Shown here piece after piece: positions 1-8,620 of a DNA stretch of 48,470 nucleotides. The position numbers were made by a program, and so were the translations under genes. A model generated the notes under the pieces. That model saw nothing but the letters and a program-made list of their open reading frames with translations. It ran no database searches and had not been told where the DNA came from. The stretch's first letter is position 1. Every line of letters begins with the position of its first letter. Source of the stretch: a bacterium (lineage in GTDB: Bacteria; Bacillota; Clostridia; Lachnospirales; Lachnospiraceae); contig JALFNN010000025.1 of the NCBI GenBank assembly GCA_022774325.1, positions 1 to 48,470 on the forward strand, read 5' to 3'.

Positions 1-2222
1 AAGAGCCGTGAAAAATAATCTCCCTGCTGCTCCCTTGCAAGCATTGGAATTCCTGCAGAACAATCCGATACACTAAGGCCCGCGTACATCAATTCATCTC
101 CATAATGCACTCCGCAATCCATATGTGCACCAAAGCATTCCTGAACAGAATATTTTGCAGTTTCTTCCAGCCCTTTCAGATAGATTCTTTCGAATTTTCC
201 CTGTGCCGGTTCCAACAGTCTGAAATAAGCCATCAGCACTTCATCTTTCTTCTCAGAAGCAACCTGCCAAGCTGAATTATTTCCTTCAAACGGACTCTCA
301 AGGCGTGTAAATACTCCTTGCTGAATCAGCTTTCTGTGCTCTTTCATAAAGGAAATCTGTTCTTGCATCTTTTCAATCTCATCTTCCGGAAGCTTTGTGA
401 TATCCAGTTCGTAGCCAAACGTTCCAAAGAATGCCACATTTGCTCTCGTCTCAAGCGGTGTGTCGCGGAATACCTGATGATTCGGAGCCGCAGACACATG
501 GCTGCCTATGCTGCTGATTGGGTATACATAGGAAGTTCCATACTGTATTTTAATTCGATCTATCGCATCGGTGTTGTCTGATGTCCACGCCTGCGGAGCG
601 TAATACAACATACCCGGGTCAAATCTGGCTCCGCCGCTTGCACAGGATTCAAACAAAATCTCAGGGAACTCTCCGGTCAGTCGTTCATACAAGTCATAAA
701 CTCCAAGTATATATTTATGTCTTACTTTTCCCTGCCAGCTTCTTCCGTTTCCATTAGAAAATACTTCGGAAAATGCCCGGTTCATGTCCCATTTCACATA
801 GGAAACCGGAGCGTCTTTCAGAATCGCTCTCATCTGCGCATGAATGTGATCCACCACTTCTTTTTTTGAGAAGTCAAGCACATACTGATTTCTGCTGTGG
901 CAGTATTGTCTTCTTGTGTCTGCAAGCAGCCAGTCCGGATGTTCACGGTATAAGTCACTGTCCTTGTTCGTCATCTCCGGTTCAAACCAGAGTCCGAACT
1001 TCATGCCCATTTCTTCAATCTTTTTTGCAAGCCCTGTTATACCATTCGAAAGCTTTTCAAGGTTCGGATACCAATCCCCAAGAGAGCAGTTATCCCAGTT
1101 TCTCTTTCCAAACCATCCGTCATCCAGGACGAATAATTCCACACCGATATCTTTTGCTTTTTTTGCAATATCCAGGATTTTCTCTTCGTTAAAGTCAAAA
1201 TACGTAGCTTCCCAGTTATTAATTAAAATCGGTCTTTCCTTATCACGCCATGTGCCGCGCGCAAGTCTCGTCCGGTATAATTCATGATAGACCTGACTCA
1301 TTCCGTTCATACCATTCTCAGAATAAACCATGACCATCTCCGGAGTCTGAAAGCTTTCCCCCTGTTTCAGTTCCCACCGGAATTCATTCGGATGGATTCC
1401 GAGTACCACACGTGTCACATCAAAATTATCGACCTCTACCTGTGCCAGGAAATCCCCACTATATACAAGACTGAAACCTAAAACCTCTCCACTGAACTCA
1501 TCTGCATTCTTTCTCTTCAGCATGAGGAACGGATTAAACTGATGGCTGCTGCACCCACGCATACTGTACACACTTTGTACTCCATAGTTCAGTTCCCGTG
1601 TATGTGGGTGGCGCTCCCTGGACCATGTACCTGCCAGTTCTACCATTTCATATTCCTTGTCCGGGAGATCCAGACATCCGCTCATACAATTAAGAAGTGT
1701 GATTCCTTCCGAATGCTCACACGAAAAGCGCACATGCTTTGTAATAACCGGAATGTCTTTAAATATGGTATATGACAGCAGAATCTGTGTGTGTATCAGT
1801 TTGTCTTCCAGCACGATCTCCAACGTATCCGCTTCATCTTCACTTTCAACATAAACTGCCGGGAGTCCTTCAAGTCCTTTCTTTCCCCTGAAGATCTCAT
1901 GCGTTTTATACTTGAAATCAACTGCGCGGCTTCCATCTTCCCGTTCCAGTTCAAATGCCGGATATCTGGTATCTCCCGAACCAAAAGTCGGATATTCTTG
2001 TTTCAGGTGTTCCAGAGAAAATGTACTATTTCCTTCGAACGGATACGGAGCCATATCCCTTCTCGCATATTCGATCAGATAGCCAAAATCCTCTTTATCG
2101 GTAATATGTTTCCCATAATATACGTGGCCGAGCTGTCCATTCTCTAAAACACGAATGATATAGCTGATCTGTTCATTATATAAATGAAACTCTTTCGTTG
2201 ATTCATGAAATTTAATTGCCAT
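1..2222 (-). CDS. aga: alpha-galactosidase, GH36 family (3' end cut by window edge)
   Basis: Hydrolyses terminal alpha-1,6-galactose from raffinose, melibiose or related oligosaccharides, probably in the cytoplasm because no signal peptide is seen. The reading frame is open from an ATG at 2222, preceded by AGGAG, to the window edge and gives 740 codons, close to the usual 720-745 of the family. Family hallmarks are present: the strand with the catalytic nucleophile (KWDMNR), the acid/base segment (SDNTDAIDR), the substrate pocket stretch VLDDGWFGKR, and a CASGG segment. The N-terminal beta-supersandwich and central TIM barrel both look intact. It lies downstream of an MsmG/RafG-type permease, which fits a raffinose or melibiose operon. 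That operon appears to have lost its promoter end (see the AraC remnant), so expression is uncertain. Only the last few residues are missing from view. Confidence 0.93.
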   Translation of the reverse strand, partial: MAIKFHESTKEFHLYNEQISYIIRVLENGQLGHVYYGKHITDKEDFGYLIEYARRDMAPYPFEGNSTFSLEHLKQEYPTFGSGDTRYPAFELEREDGSRAVDFKYKTHEIFRGKKGLEGLPAVYVESEDEADTLEIVLEDKLIHTQILLSYTIFKDIPVITKHVRFSCEHSEGITLLNCMSGCLDLPDKEYEMVELAGTWSRERHPHTRELNYGVQSVYSMRGCSSHQFNPFLMLKRKNADEFSGEVLGFSLVYSGDFLAQVEVDNFDVTRVVLGIHPNEFRWELKQGESFQTPEMVMVYSENGMNGMSQVYHELYRTRLARGTWRDKERPILINNWEATYFDFNEEKILDIAKKAKDIGVELFVLDDGWFGKRNWDNCSLGDWYPNLEKLSNGITGLAKKIEEMGMKFGLWFEPEMTNKDSDLYREHPDWLLADTRRQYCHSRNQYVLDFSKKEVVDHIHAQMRAILKDAPVSYVKWDMNRAFSEVFSNGNGRSWQGKVRHKYILGVYDLYERLTGEFPEILFESCASGGARFDPGMLYYAPQAWTSDNTDAIDRIKIQYGTSYVYPISSIGSHVSAAPNHQVFRDTPLETRANVAFFGTFGYELDITKLPEDEIEKMQEQISFMKEHRKLIQQGVFTRLESPFEGNNSAWQVASEKKDEVLMAYFRLLEPAQGKFERIYLKGLEETAKYSVQECFGAHMDCGVHYGDELMYAGLSVSDCSAGIPMLAREQQGDYFSRL

Positions 2223-2314
2223 ATTTTACTCCTTTAAACAAATCGTTCTTCACATCAGATACAAAGGGAAGCAATGATCCCTCACCGCTTCCATCAACTA
2301 TCTCCCCCAAATAT

Positions 2315-3130
2315 TTATTTAATAGAACCGCTGGTTCCCTCAACAATATATTTTTGCGCAAATAAGAAGACAATGATTGGCGGTATGATCATGATAATCG
2401 TAATACACAACATAGGAATGATCTTTTCTGAATGTACTCCCTTAAATGCTGCAAGTCCCAAAGCCAGAGTATATTTGTCTCTGTCCTGTAAGAAAATCAA
2501 TGGTCCCAGATAGTCATTCCATGCTGCAATCATATTCAATACACCTACCAGTATAAGTGATGGTTTCATAATTGGCACGAATATTTTATAAAAAATCTGG
2601 AAATCATTGGCCCCGTCGATTCTGGCTGCCTCTTCATAATCTCTCGGAATACCGGCAAGGAACTGACGCATCAGGAATATGTAGTATGCCGAACCGAACC
2701 ATGATGGCACGATCAGCGGTTTCAACGTATTGATCCATCCGAACCATTTAAACTCCATGTACTGTGGAATCATGGTTACATCCCACGGAATCATCATCGT
2801 TGATAAAAGGATCATAAACAGAATGTTTTTACCTTTAAAGTTATATCTGGCAAATCCGTAAGCAACTACGGCTGCTGAAGCCATAGATCCCACCGCAGAA
2901 AGTACGGTTACCGTTAAGGAATTCAAAAAGAATTTTCCGAATGGCTGCGCCTTCCACGCATCAATAAAATTCCCCCAGTTCCAGTTCTCCGGGAAAAAGT
3001 TCGGCGGATATGCTACTGCTTCTGCCTCTGTCTTTAATGCAGAAAAGAACATATAGATGAAAGGGAACAAAAAGTAGATTGCAACAAGTGTCAATAATAC
3101 ATAAATGATTATCTTCGATTTTTTAGACAT
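2315..3130 (-). CDS. carbohydrate ABC transporter permease, MsmG/RafG/MalG type
   Basis: Inner-membrane permease of a CUT1 sugar importer, 271 aa with about six membrane segments beginning near residue 7. The cytoplasmic EAA loop that docks the ATPase is seen as EAARIDGANDFQIFYKIFVP, around residues 170-190. A GGGGG-type ribosome site lies directly before the ATG. Next to alpha-galactosidase it is best read as the MsmG/RafG half of a raffinose/melibiose importer. A CUT1 importer needs a second permease (MsmF) and a binding protein (MsmE), normally encoded just upstream in this kind of locus. Neither is in this window: immediately upstream is a truncated AraC gene in the opposite direction. 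The gene itself looks complete, but the transporter it belongs to looks dismantled. Confidence 0.88.
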   Translation of the reverse strand: MSKKSKIIIYVLLTLVAIYFLFPFIYMFFSALKTEAEAVAYPPNFFPENWNWGNFIDAWKAQPFGKFFLNSLTVTVLSAVGSMASAAVVAYGFARYNFKGKNILFMILLSTMMIPWDVTMIPQYMEFKWFGWINTLKPLIVPSWFGSAYYIFLMRQFLAGIPRDYEEAARIDGANDFQIFYKIFVPIMKPSLILVGVLNMIAAWNDYLGPLIFLQDRDKYTLALGLAAFKGVHSEKIIPMLCITIIMIIPPIIVFLFAQKYIVEGTSGSIK

Positions 3131-3631
3131 CTTCCCCCGGAAAAATTCAGTGCTTTAATATACGAAATGCTGGAAGCTCACCAGATGACGCTTACCAACG
3201 AATTGAAAAGATGCGGGACTTTGTTTCATCTGTTTGCTTTACTTACAGAATCAAAACAAGCCTCCACTTCAACACCGGAAAAACCTCAGTATGACTACTC
3301 AAGCAGCACTTACTTTGAGCATGCTCTGCAATTTATACAATTTAACTATAACCGTAATATCCAGATCTCAGATATCGCAGATTACATCGGAATCACACGT
3401 TCTTATTTATTTAACATTTTTAAGCAAAATCTGAATCTGGCACCAAAAGAATATTTATTGCAGTACCGCATGGACAAAGCGAAAGAATTCCTGGAGGAAA
3501 CCACCGATTCTATTCAGGATATCGCATTAAGCGTCGGATATAATGACGCTCTGGCTTTTTCCAAAATGTTCCGGCACATTGTCGGAGTTTCTCCTTCCCA
3601 ATATCGAAAAAGCTTTCTGAATCAAAAATAG
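3131..3631 (+). pseudogene. AraC-family regulator, 5' half missing
   Basis: Only the C-terminal half of an AraC-type sugar regulator remains. The two helix-turn-helix motifs are intact (ISDIADYIGITRSYLFNIFK, then IQDIALSVGYNDALAFSKMFR), ending with the usual SPSQYRKSF. Family members of this type are about 280 aa and start with a cupin ligand-binding domain, which is absent. Reading upstream of the ATG at 3167, the frame still looks AraC-like (FSALIYEML) back to about 3140, then runs into the first codons of the divergent permease and a stop at 3095. The break is therefore at about 3131-3145, with no ribosome site or promoter left. An internal start at 3167 giving a 154-aa DNA-binding fragment is possible. 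By neighbourhood it was probably the activator of the alpha-galactoside operon. Confidence 0.75.
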
Positions 3632-3633
3632 CA

Positions 3634-3677
3634 AACCGTCACACTGACAGATCATATTGCCTGCCCGTGTGACGGTT
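3634..3677. terminator. inverted repeat between convergent genes
   Basis: An 11-bp perfect stem (3634-3644 with 3667-3677, core CCGTCACAC) lies between the stops of the AraC remnant and the DnaJ-like gene. On the minus strand it is followed by GCTATTTTTG, a short U-rich run. It probably ends transcription of the DnaJ-like gene; the plus side has no U run. Confidence 0.5.
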
Positions 3678-3680
3678 CTC

Positions 3681-4745
3681 CTATGCAGCACTGCTGCTGC
3701 CACAACTTTTTTCTCTTCCACTCAAAGCCTGACTGTACTCACGCAGCTTCTGCCTTGCTTCAGGACTTAGTTGTCCCGGAGATGGCACCTGGATCTGCAC
3801 CGTGACATACTGATCACCATGTACAGTTGGATTCTTCATAGAAACGGCACCCTTTCCTTTCAGACGGATCTTGCTTCCCGATTGTGTTCCTTCCCGTATT
3901 TTACACACAACACGCCCATCCACGGTAGGCACTGTCACTTCTCCACCAAACACCGCTGTTGTAAACGGAATATTGACTGTAGTATAAATATCTGCTCCTT
4001 TTCGTTCAAATCCTGCTTTCTGCCCGACATGCACTTTAAGAAGCAGGTCTCCCGGTTCTCCGCCACCGCTTCCAGGCATACCCTTTCCTTTCAGGCGAAT
4101 ACTTTTGCCATCTTCCATTCCTGCAGGAACATGAATCTGAAGGGACCGTACTTTTTGACCTTGTGTTCCCTGTTCCTGCAGACTAATAATCTTATCACAC
4201 CCGTGAAATGCCTCATCAAAGCTGACAGAAATATCTGCATGGTAGTCTTCACCTTTCTGCCGGAAGTCCTCCTGACGGAATCCTCCCCTTCCAAAACCTC
4301 CTTCATAAAATCTGCTTCCATTTCCCCTAAAGCTTTGGCCTCCAAAGCCACTTCCTGTATTTCCTCGGAACATGTCTCCAAAAACATCTCCGAAAATATC
4401 ATCCATATTGCTTCCTTCAAAATGGTATTCCCGATAATTTCCATTCGGATCACGGTATGAGCCACTATAGCTTCCATTAAATCCATTGCCATAAGGATTA
4501 TAACCAGTTGTATTTCCATCCAGACCTGCATGCCCGAATCTGTCATAAACTTTCTTCTTCTCCGGATCACTTAGCACATCATACGCTTCATTGACTTCCT
4601 TGAAACATATTTCTGCTTCTTTATTTCCCTGATTGGTATCTGGATGATACTTCTTGGCCAGTTTACGATATGCTTTTTTAATCGTGGCAGCATCTGCATT
4701 TTTATTAATTCCAAGTATTTCATAATAATCTCTTTTTGTTCCCAT
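3681..4745 (-). CDS. DnaJ-like co-chaperone without zinc finger (CbpA type)
   Basis: A J-domain protein of 354 aa that should stimulate the ATPase of DnaK and help deliver unfolded clients. The J domain fills roughly residues 5-70, with the HPD signature in KYHPDTN. A long Gly/Phe/Asn-rich linker follows (about 75-160), then the C-terminal client-binding domain from about 170 with repeated K(G)[14 protein letters not shown]-type motifs. The four CxxCxGxG zinc motifs of true DnaJ are absent, so this is the CbpA/DjlA-like class and not the housekeeping dnaJ, and no grpE or dnaK is adjacent. A GTG at 4751 is in frame, but the AGAGG ribosome site is properly spaced only for the ATG at 4745. Confidence 0.85.
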   Translation of the reverse strand: MGTKRDYYEILGINKNADAATIKKAYRKLAKKYHPDTNQGNKEAEICFKEVNEAYDVLSDPEKKKVYDRFGHAGLDGNTTGYNPYGNGFNGSYSGSYRDPNGNYREYHFEGSNMDDIFGDVFGDMFRGNTGSGFGGQSFRGNGSRFYEGGFGRGGFRQEDFRQKGEDYHADISVSFDEAFHGCDKIISLQEQGTQGQKVRSLQIHVPAGMEDGKSIRLKGKGMPGSGGGEPGDLLLKVHVGQKAGFERKGADIYTTVNIPFTTAVFGGEVTVPTVDGRVVCKIREGTQSGSKIRLKGKGAVSMKNPTVHGDQYVTVQIQVPSPGQLSPEARQKLREYSQALSGREKSCGSSSAA

Positions 4746-4830
4746 ATCCACTCACCTCTGTTCTATTTGTAATATAACACCCGTTTTCAAGGAAGTCAAC
4801 ACAAGAATTAAAAATTCTGAATTTTTTTCA

Positions 4831-4869
4831 TTAGAAAAGGGAACGATTCCTCTAAAAGAATTCGTTCCC
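4831..4869 (-). terminator. intrinsic terminator after glcK
   Basis: Stem 4839-4846 with 4862-4869 (GGGAACGA/TCGTTCCC), possibly extended inward, followed on the minus strand by TTTTCT. It lies just downstream of the glucokinase stop and upstream of the DnaJ-like gene. Confidence 0.7.
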
Positions 4870-4900
4870 GCTCTGCTCAATACAGTTCTGAAATTATAAT

Positions 4901-5845
4901 TTACTCATTCCCTGCAATCATCTTCGCTCCGCCGTAGATTCCGGCATTATTTCCTAATGTGGCAAGCTTAAATTCGGTATCTCTTGCTGCATGGAATGCA
5001 TATTCTTTAAAATATTTTTCGATAGGATCCAAGAGTACACTTCCTGCCCTTGATACTCCGCCGCCAATAACAAAAGCTTCCGTATTCACTACACATGAAA
5101 TACACGCCAATGCTTTGCCGAGTGTTTTGCCCACCAGATCGAGGATTTCAATCGCTATAGCATCATTCTCTTTCGCAGCATCACAGACTTCTTTTGCAGT
5201 GAAGTCATCATATTGCCGAAGAATACTTGGCTCATCATGCGCCTTAAGATATCTTTTCGCCACACGGACGATACCCGTTGCCGAACCGTACTGTTCCAGG
5301 CATCCTCTCTTTCCGCATCCGCACATTTCTGTTTCATCATCCCAAACCGGAATATGTCCCACTTCACCGGCTGCTCCGTTTGTTCCAGAAAGAATCTCTC
5401 CATTCAGGATGATTCCTCCTCCGATTCCGGTTCCGAGTGTGATCATGACAATACTGTGACAACCTTTACCGCCTCCTTGCCACATCTCACCCAGAGCTGC
5501 AACATTGGCATCGTTGCCCGCTTTCACTTTCAATCCGGTCAATTCCTGCAGACGGTCAGCCACATTGAACACACCCCATCCAAGATTCACACACTTGAAA
5601 ACAGTTCCGTCTGCTCCTACCGGTCCCGGAACACCGATTCCGATTCCTTCCACATCGTCTTTACTGATTTCTCTTTCTCTTAAGGTTTCAATCACGGAGT
5701 CCGCTATATCTCCCAGAATATATTTTCCGCCTTTCTCAGTTCTGGTAGGTATCTCCCAGGTATGTAACAATTCTCCTGAAGATAAAAATAATCCCATCTT
5801 AACCGTCGTTCCTCCAAGGTCAACACCAAAAATATATTTCTTCAT
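4901..5845 (-). CDS. glcK: ROK-family glucokinase
   Basis: Phosphorylates glucose with ATP to glucose 6-phosphate in the cytoplasm, the entry step for glucose released from oligosaccharides or imported without PTS. The 314-aa protein has the N-terminal phosphate-binding motif GVDLGGTTVKMG, the sugar-binding stretch around GNDANVAALGE, and the ROK zinc cluster CGCGKRGCLE near residue 180. Length and motifs match the GlcK branch of ROK kinases and not the DNA-binding ROK repressors, since no helix-turn-helix precedes the kinase fold. AGGAGG lies upstream of the ATG at a normal distance. It is followed by its own terminator, so it is probably monocistronic or the end of a short unit with the gene pair upstream. 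Confidence 0.93.
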   Translation of the reverse strand: MKKYIFGVDLGGTTVKMGLFLSSGELLHTWEIPTRTEKGGKYILGDIADSVIETLREREISKDDVEGIGIGVPGPVGADGTVFKCVNLGWGVFNVADRLQELTGLKVKAGNDANVAALGEMWQGGGKGCHSIVMITLGTGIGGGIILNGEILSGTNGAAGEVGHIPVWDDETEMCGCGKRGCLEQYGSATGIVRVAKRYLKAHDEPSILRQYDDFTAKEVCDAAKENDAIAIEILDLVGKTLGKALACISCVVNTEAFVIGGGVSRAGSVLLDPIEKYFKEYAFHAARDTEFKLATLGNNAGIYGGAKMIAGNE

Positions 5846-5913
5846 AGCCCCTGTCCTCCTATTGAATATTTCTTCTTCACATTATACAAAAAACCCTGGA
5901 ATTTACAATGCCT

Positions 5914-6162
5914 TTACAACATCACACGTTCCAAAATTTTCTTTATTTTTTCTTTCGTCGGCACCTGCCCACTGATAACCACTTTTCCGTCTATCATGAT
6001 GGACGGCGCAGACATTACTCCCAGTTTTACAATTTCAATCAGATCTTCTACCTTTTCAATCTCTGCTTCCAGTGCCAGTTCTTCCACTGCTTCCTGCACC
6101 AATGCATAGACCTTATCGCATTTGTCGCATCCGCTCCCTATCACTTTAATATTCATAAGCAA
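5914..6162 (-). CDS. thioredoxin-like small redox protein (MTH895/redox-active disulfide protein 2 type)
   Basis: An 82-aa protein with a thioredoxin-like fold. Near the N-terminus it has the redox motif CDKC (in IGSGCDKCDKVY), followed by the expected alternation of helix and strand and a cis-Pro segment (MSAPSIMIDGKV). This matches the small redox-active disulfide family, whose partners are poorly known. It begins 11 bp after the stop of the CobW-type GTPase with a GGGAGG ribosome site, so the two are almost certainly one operon, suggesting a shared role in metal or redox handling. The specific substrate cannot be told from the sequence. Confidence 0.82.
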   Translation of the reverse strand: MLMNIKVIGSGCDKCDKVYALVQEAVEELALEAEIEKVEDLIEIVKLGVMSAPSIMIDGKVVISGQVPTKEKIKKILERVML

Positions 6163-6173
6163 CCTCCCGCATT

Positions 6174-7109
6174 CTAGTTCTTCAATTTCATCGGTAATCC
6201 TACTTTATCTTCCCAGGCAGCAAAAATCTTCTTGATCACCGCCGTACCAATCTTAGAAATAAAAACAAGCTGTGACTTTTCCTGGGGTTCATATGGTGCA
6301 TAATCAATTTTCTTTCCAACAACATCTACTTTCTGCCATCCTTCCTCCTGCACTTGGAAGAATCCTTTGATTCTGTGCACATCCGGTGACATCGTTCTGA
6401 GGAATTCATCCAGACTTTCCTTCGCGACCTCACCTTCAAATTCCATATAAAGTGTCTTCGGTTTCGTTTCAACAGAATTTGTCGTCTCTTCACACTCTGC
6501 CCACTGATATTTCAGCAGATCTTGATTCAGAAAATCCAGACTCAAATTACCATTTTCACTTTGTACAATCGGACATACCGGATTGATTTCCCGAATTTTT
6601 CCACAGATTTCCATGATTTTCTGTTCATCCGACAAGTCTGTTTTTGTAAGAACCGCCAGGTTACAATGTTTCAACTGACGATCTACCGTCTCCTGATCAA
6701 CAATCTGATCCATAAAATTCACACAATCAACCAGGCAGATGGTTCCCTGAAAATCATACACATCTCCGCCTGCCGTGATTCTTACCGCCTCCAGAATTTC
6801 TTCCAGATTAGACGGATCTCCAAATCCGGAACTTTCTACAAAAAGGTAATCAAACGCTTCCTTTGCCATTTCTGTCAAAGCCTGTACGAATGAAAGCTTC
6901 AGACAACTACAGAAAATCGATCCGCGCGTAAGCTCAACCATTTTGATATCATCATCTCTTAAAACGGTTCCGTCAATACTCAGCTTACCCAATTCATTCT
7001 GAATGATTCCTGTTCGTTTTCCTTCCAGTTTTTCCAATATTTTCTGCAATACCGTAGTTTTCCCGGATCCTAAAAATCCGGTCAGAATGTACAATTTTGT
7101 TTTCCCCAT
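6174..7109 (-). CDS. CobW/P47K-family GTP-binding protein
   Basis: A G3E GTPase of 311 aa related to CobW, metallochaperones that deliver metal ions with GTP hydrolysis. It has the P-loop GFLGSGKTTV at residues 9-18, the VESSGFGDPSN switch region, and the guanine-specificity motif in VLTKTDLSD. The canonical CxCC metal site is present only as a CSC version (GSIFCSCLK), with the third Cys replaced by Leu. A C-terminal CobW_C-like domain follows from about residue 210. It forms a two-gene operon with the thioredoxin-like gene. No cobalamin or nitrile-hydratase genes are nearby, so the client is unknown. Confidence 0.85.
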   Translation of the reverse strand: MGKTKLYILTGFLGSGKTTVLQKILEKLEGKRTGIIQNELGKLSIDGTVLRDDDIKMVELTRGSIFCSCLKLSFVQALTEMAKEAFDYLFVESSGFGDPSNLEEILEAVRITAGGDVYDFQGTICLVDCVNFMDQIVDQETVDRQLKHCNLAVLTKTDLSDEQKIMEICGKIREINPVCPIVQSENGNLSLDFLNQDLLKYQWAECEETTNSVETKPKTLYMEFEGEVAKESLDEFLRTMSPDVHRIKGFFQVQEEGWQKVDVVGKKIDYAPYEPQEKSQLVFISKIGTAVIKKIFAAWEDKVGLPMKLKN

Positions 7110-7356
7110 TTTCCTTTACACTACCTTTCTTTTTATTAGTTATACAGATTATCCTGCCAGTTTGTTCTTATACTCTCATTCTCACATTGAAGCATTTCTA
7201 TACATTAGTTTATCACATACATAGAATCTTTTCAATATGATTAGAAAAAAAGAAAGCCCATGATTGACTTTCCTTTTTTTCCTGTGTAATATCTTTATAG
7301 TAACTATGATTCTTTAACTCTGCCATCTGACGGCATACCTGAAAGGAGATTTATCC

Positions 7357-7539
7357 ATGACTAAAGCAAGCTGCTGCGATACCTGCACTTATTACATCTA
7401 TGATGACGATTATGAATGTTACACCTGTGACCGGAATCTGGATGAGGACGAGATGGTGCGTTTTATGACAGACCACAGCTATCAGTGTCCTTATTATCGT
7501 TGTGGTGATGAATATCGCGTCGTACGCAAACAGATGTAA
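7357..7539 (+). CDS. small Cys-rich protein, DUF6472-like
   Basis: A 60-aa protein preceded by a strong ribosome site (AAAGGAG, 8 nt before the ATG). It has seven cysteines, spaced as CC..C near residues 6-10, CYTC at 21-24 and C....C near 44-49, with several acidic residues between; this resembles a zinc-ribbon or knuckle. I recall similar short proteins in Clostridia under DUF6472, from memory only. It ends one base before the stop of the oppositely oriented EamA gene, so the two genes meet tail to tail with no room for a terminator. Function unknown. Confidence 0.75.
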   Translation: MTKASCCDTCTYYIYDDDYECYTCDRNLDEDEMVRFMTDHSYQCPYYRCGDEYRVVRKQM

Positions 7540-8478
7540 CTATTCTTTTTCCGGTTTTGTCCAATTTACAATAAAAATACCTGCACATACCAGAACCAGT
7601 GCAATCCCCCCACTCATTCCAAACGCACTTCCTTCTCCCAGAATCAATGCCGAAAGAATTACTCCGAATACCGGATTGGTAAATCCGAAAATTGACACTT
7701 TAGAAACCGGATTATATTTCAGAAGAATTCCCCACAATGTGTAAGCGACTGCCGAAATCAGTGCCATATAAAGGAGGAGCATCCCGCCTTTTACGCTAAC
7801 CGCCGTAAGACGGCCTCCCGCCGCAGTCGCTCCTGCCACCATAATGATTCCACCAAGCAGAAACTGATATCCGCTTAGCATAACCGGATTCTCCGTCTGA
7901 GAATATTTCTTGATCAACACTGAGGAAAACGCATAAGCGAGTGCGGAAATAAATACAAATCCATCCCCCATCAGGTTAAAGCTCATACTCACATCGTTTC
8001 CGCTCAAGTTAATAATCACCACTCCTGCAAAGCCGATCATGCATCCGATTATTTTCTTTGCATCCAGTTTCTCCATGCGGAACAACAGGCTGGATACAAG
8101 AATCGACAAAAACACATTGGACGCCTCTACGATAGACCCCTTCACACCTGTTGTGTGTGCAAGCCCCACGTAGAAGAAGAAATACTGCAGTACCGTCTGA
8201 AGCAGGGAAATCTTGATGATCTTTGCGATTGCTGTTCTTCCCGGCTTCAGGAATGTTCTCTGGAGAACGGCTCCAAACAGAATCACGAGCACCCCTGCCA
8301 GTGTAAATCTGCATCCCGCAAACAATATTTGTGCCGCCGTATCAGTCGAATCCACCTGAAACAACTTATATCCAACTTTGATACATGGAAATGCGCTTCC
8401 CCATAACAGACAACAGATCATGGCAAGCAGGCATACTACCCATGTCTTTCTCATTGTACTTTCTTTTAATTTCATCAT
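7540..8478 (-). CDS. EamA/DMT-superfamily transporter
   Basis: A ten-helix membrane protein of about 312 aa built from two EamA repeats (approximately residues 10-145 and 160-300), the drug/metabolite exporter fold. Substrates of such proteins include amino acids, nucleotide precursors and metabolites and cannot be read from sequence. The characteristic WGSAFPCIKVGYK segment in the first repeat and VLGEGSAFGM in the last pair of helices are visible. An ATG at 8487 is in frame, but AAGGA is spaced for the ATG at 8478. The stop directly abuts the stop of the small Cys-rich gene on the other strand. Confidence 0.85.
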   Translation of the reverse strand: MMKLKESTMRKTWVVCLLAMICCLLWGSAFPCIKVGYKLFQVDSTDTAAQILFAGCRFTLAGVLVILFGAVLQRTFLKPGRTAIAKIIKISLLQTVLQYFFFYVGLAHTTGVKGSIVEASNVFLSILVSSLLFRMEKLDAKKIIGCMIGFAGVVIINLSGNDVSMSFNLMGDGFVFISALAYAFSSVLIKKYSQTENPVMLSGYQFLLGGIIMVAGATAAGGRLTAVSVKGGMLLLYMALISAVAYTLWGILLKYNPVSKVSIFGFTNPVFGVILSALILGEGSAFGMSGGIALVLVCAGIFIVNWTKPEKE

Positions 8479-8510
8479 GCTTTTCATTCCTTATCCATCA
8501 AAATTTTTGA

Positions 8511-8535
8511 AAGCCGGAAGTAAAACTCCCGGCTT
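8511..8535. terminator. hairpin between PHP gene and EamA gene
   Basis: A 7-bp GC-rich stem (AAGCCGG/CCGGCTT) with a loop of about 11 nt that can close further. No U run follows on the minus strand, where the PHP gene would need it, so it is either a weak terminator or an mRNA 3'-end structure. Confidence 0.35.
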
Positions 8536-8620
8536 CTCTTCGTTTTTCTATTCATTTTTTATCATACCACAGAATTCTATGACTTTCAACGCAAAGCAAA
8601 AATGTACGAAAATAAATTTT

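Noticed and set aside
4091-4570. Long alternative frame in the Gly/Phe-rich part of the DnaJ-like gene.
   Set aside because: Produced by low-complexity codon usage; no ribosome site and no similarity to anything recognisable.
7230-7285. A/T-rich imperfect inverted repeat between the CobW gene and the small Cys-rich gene.
   Set aside because: Only a short, low-stability stem; both flanking genes start here divergently, so no terminator is needed.
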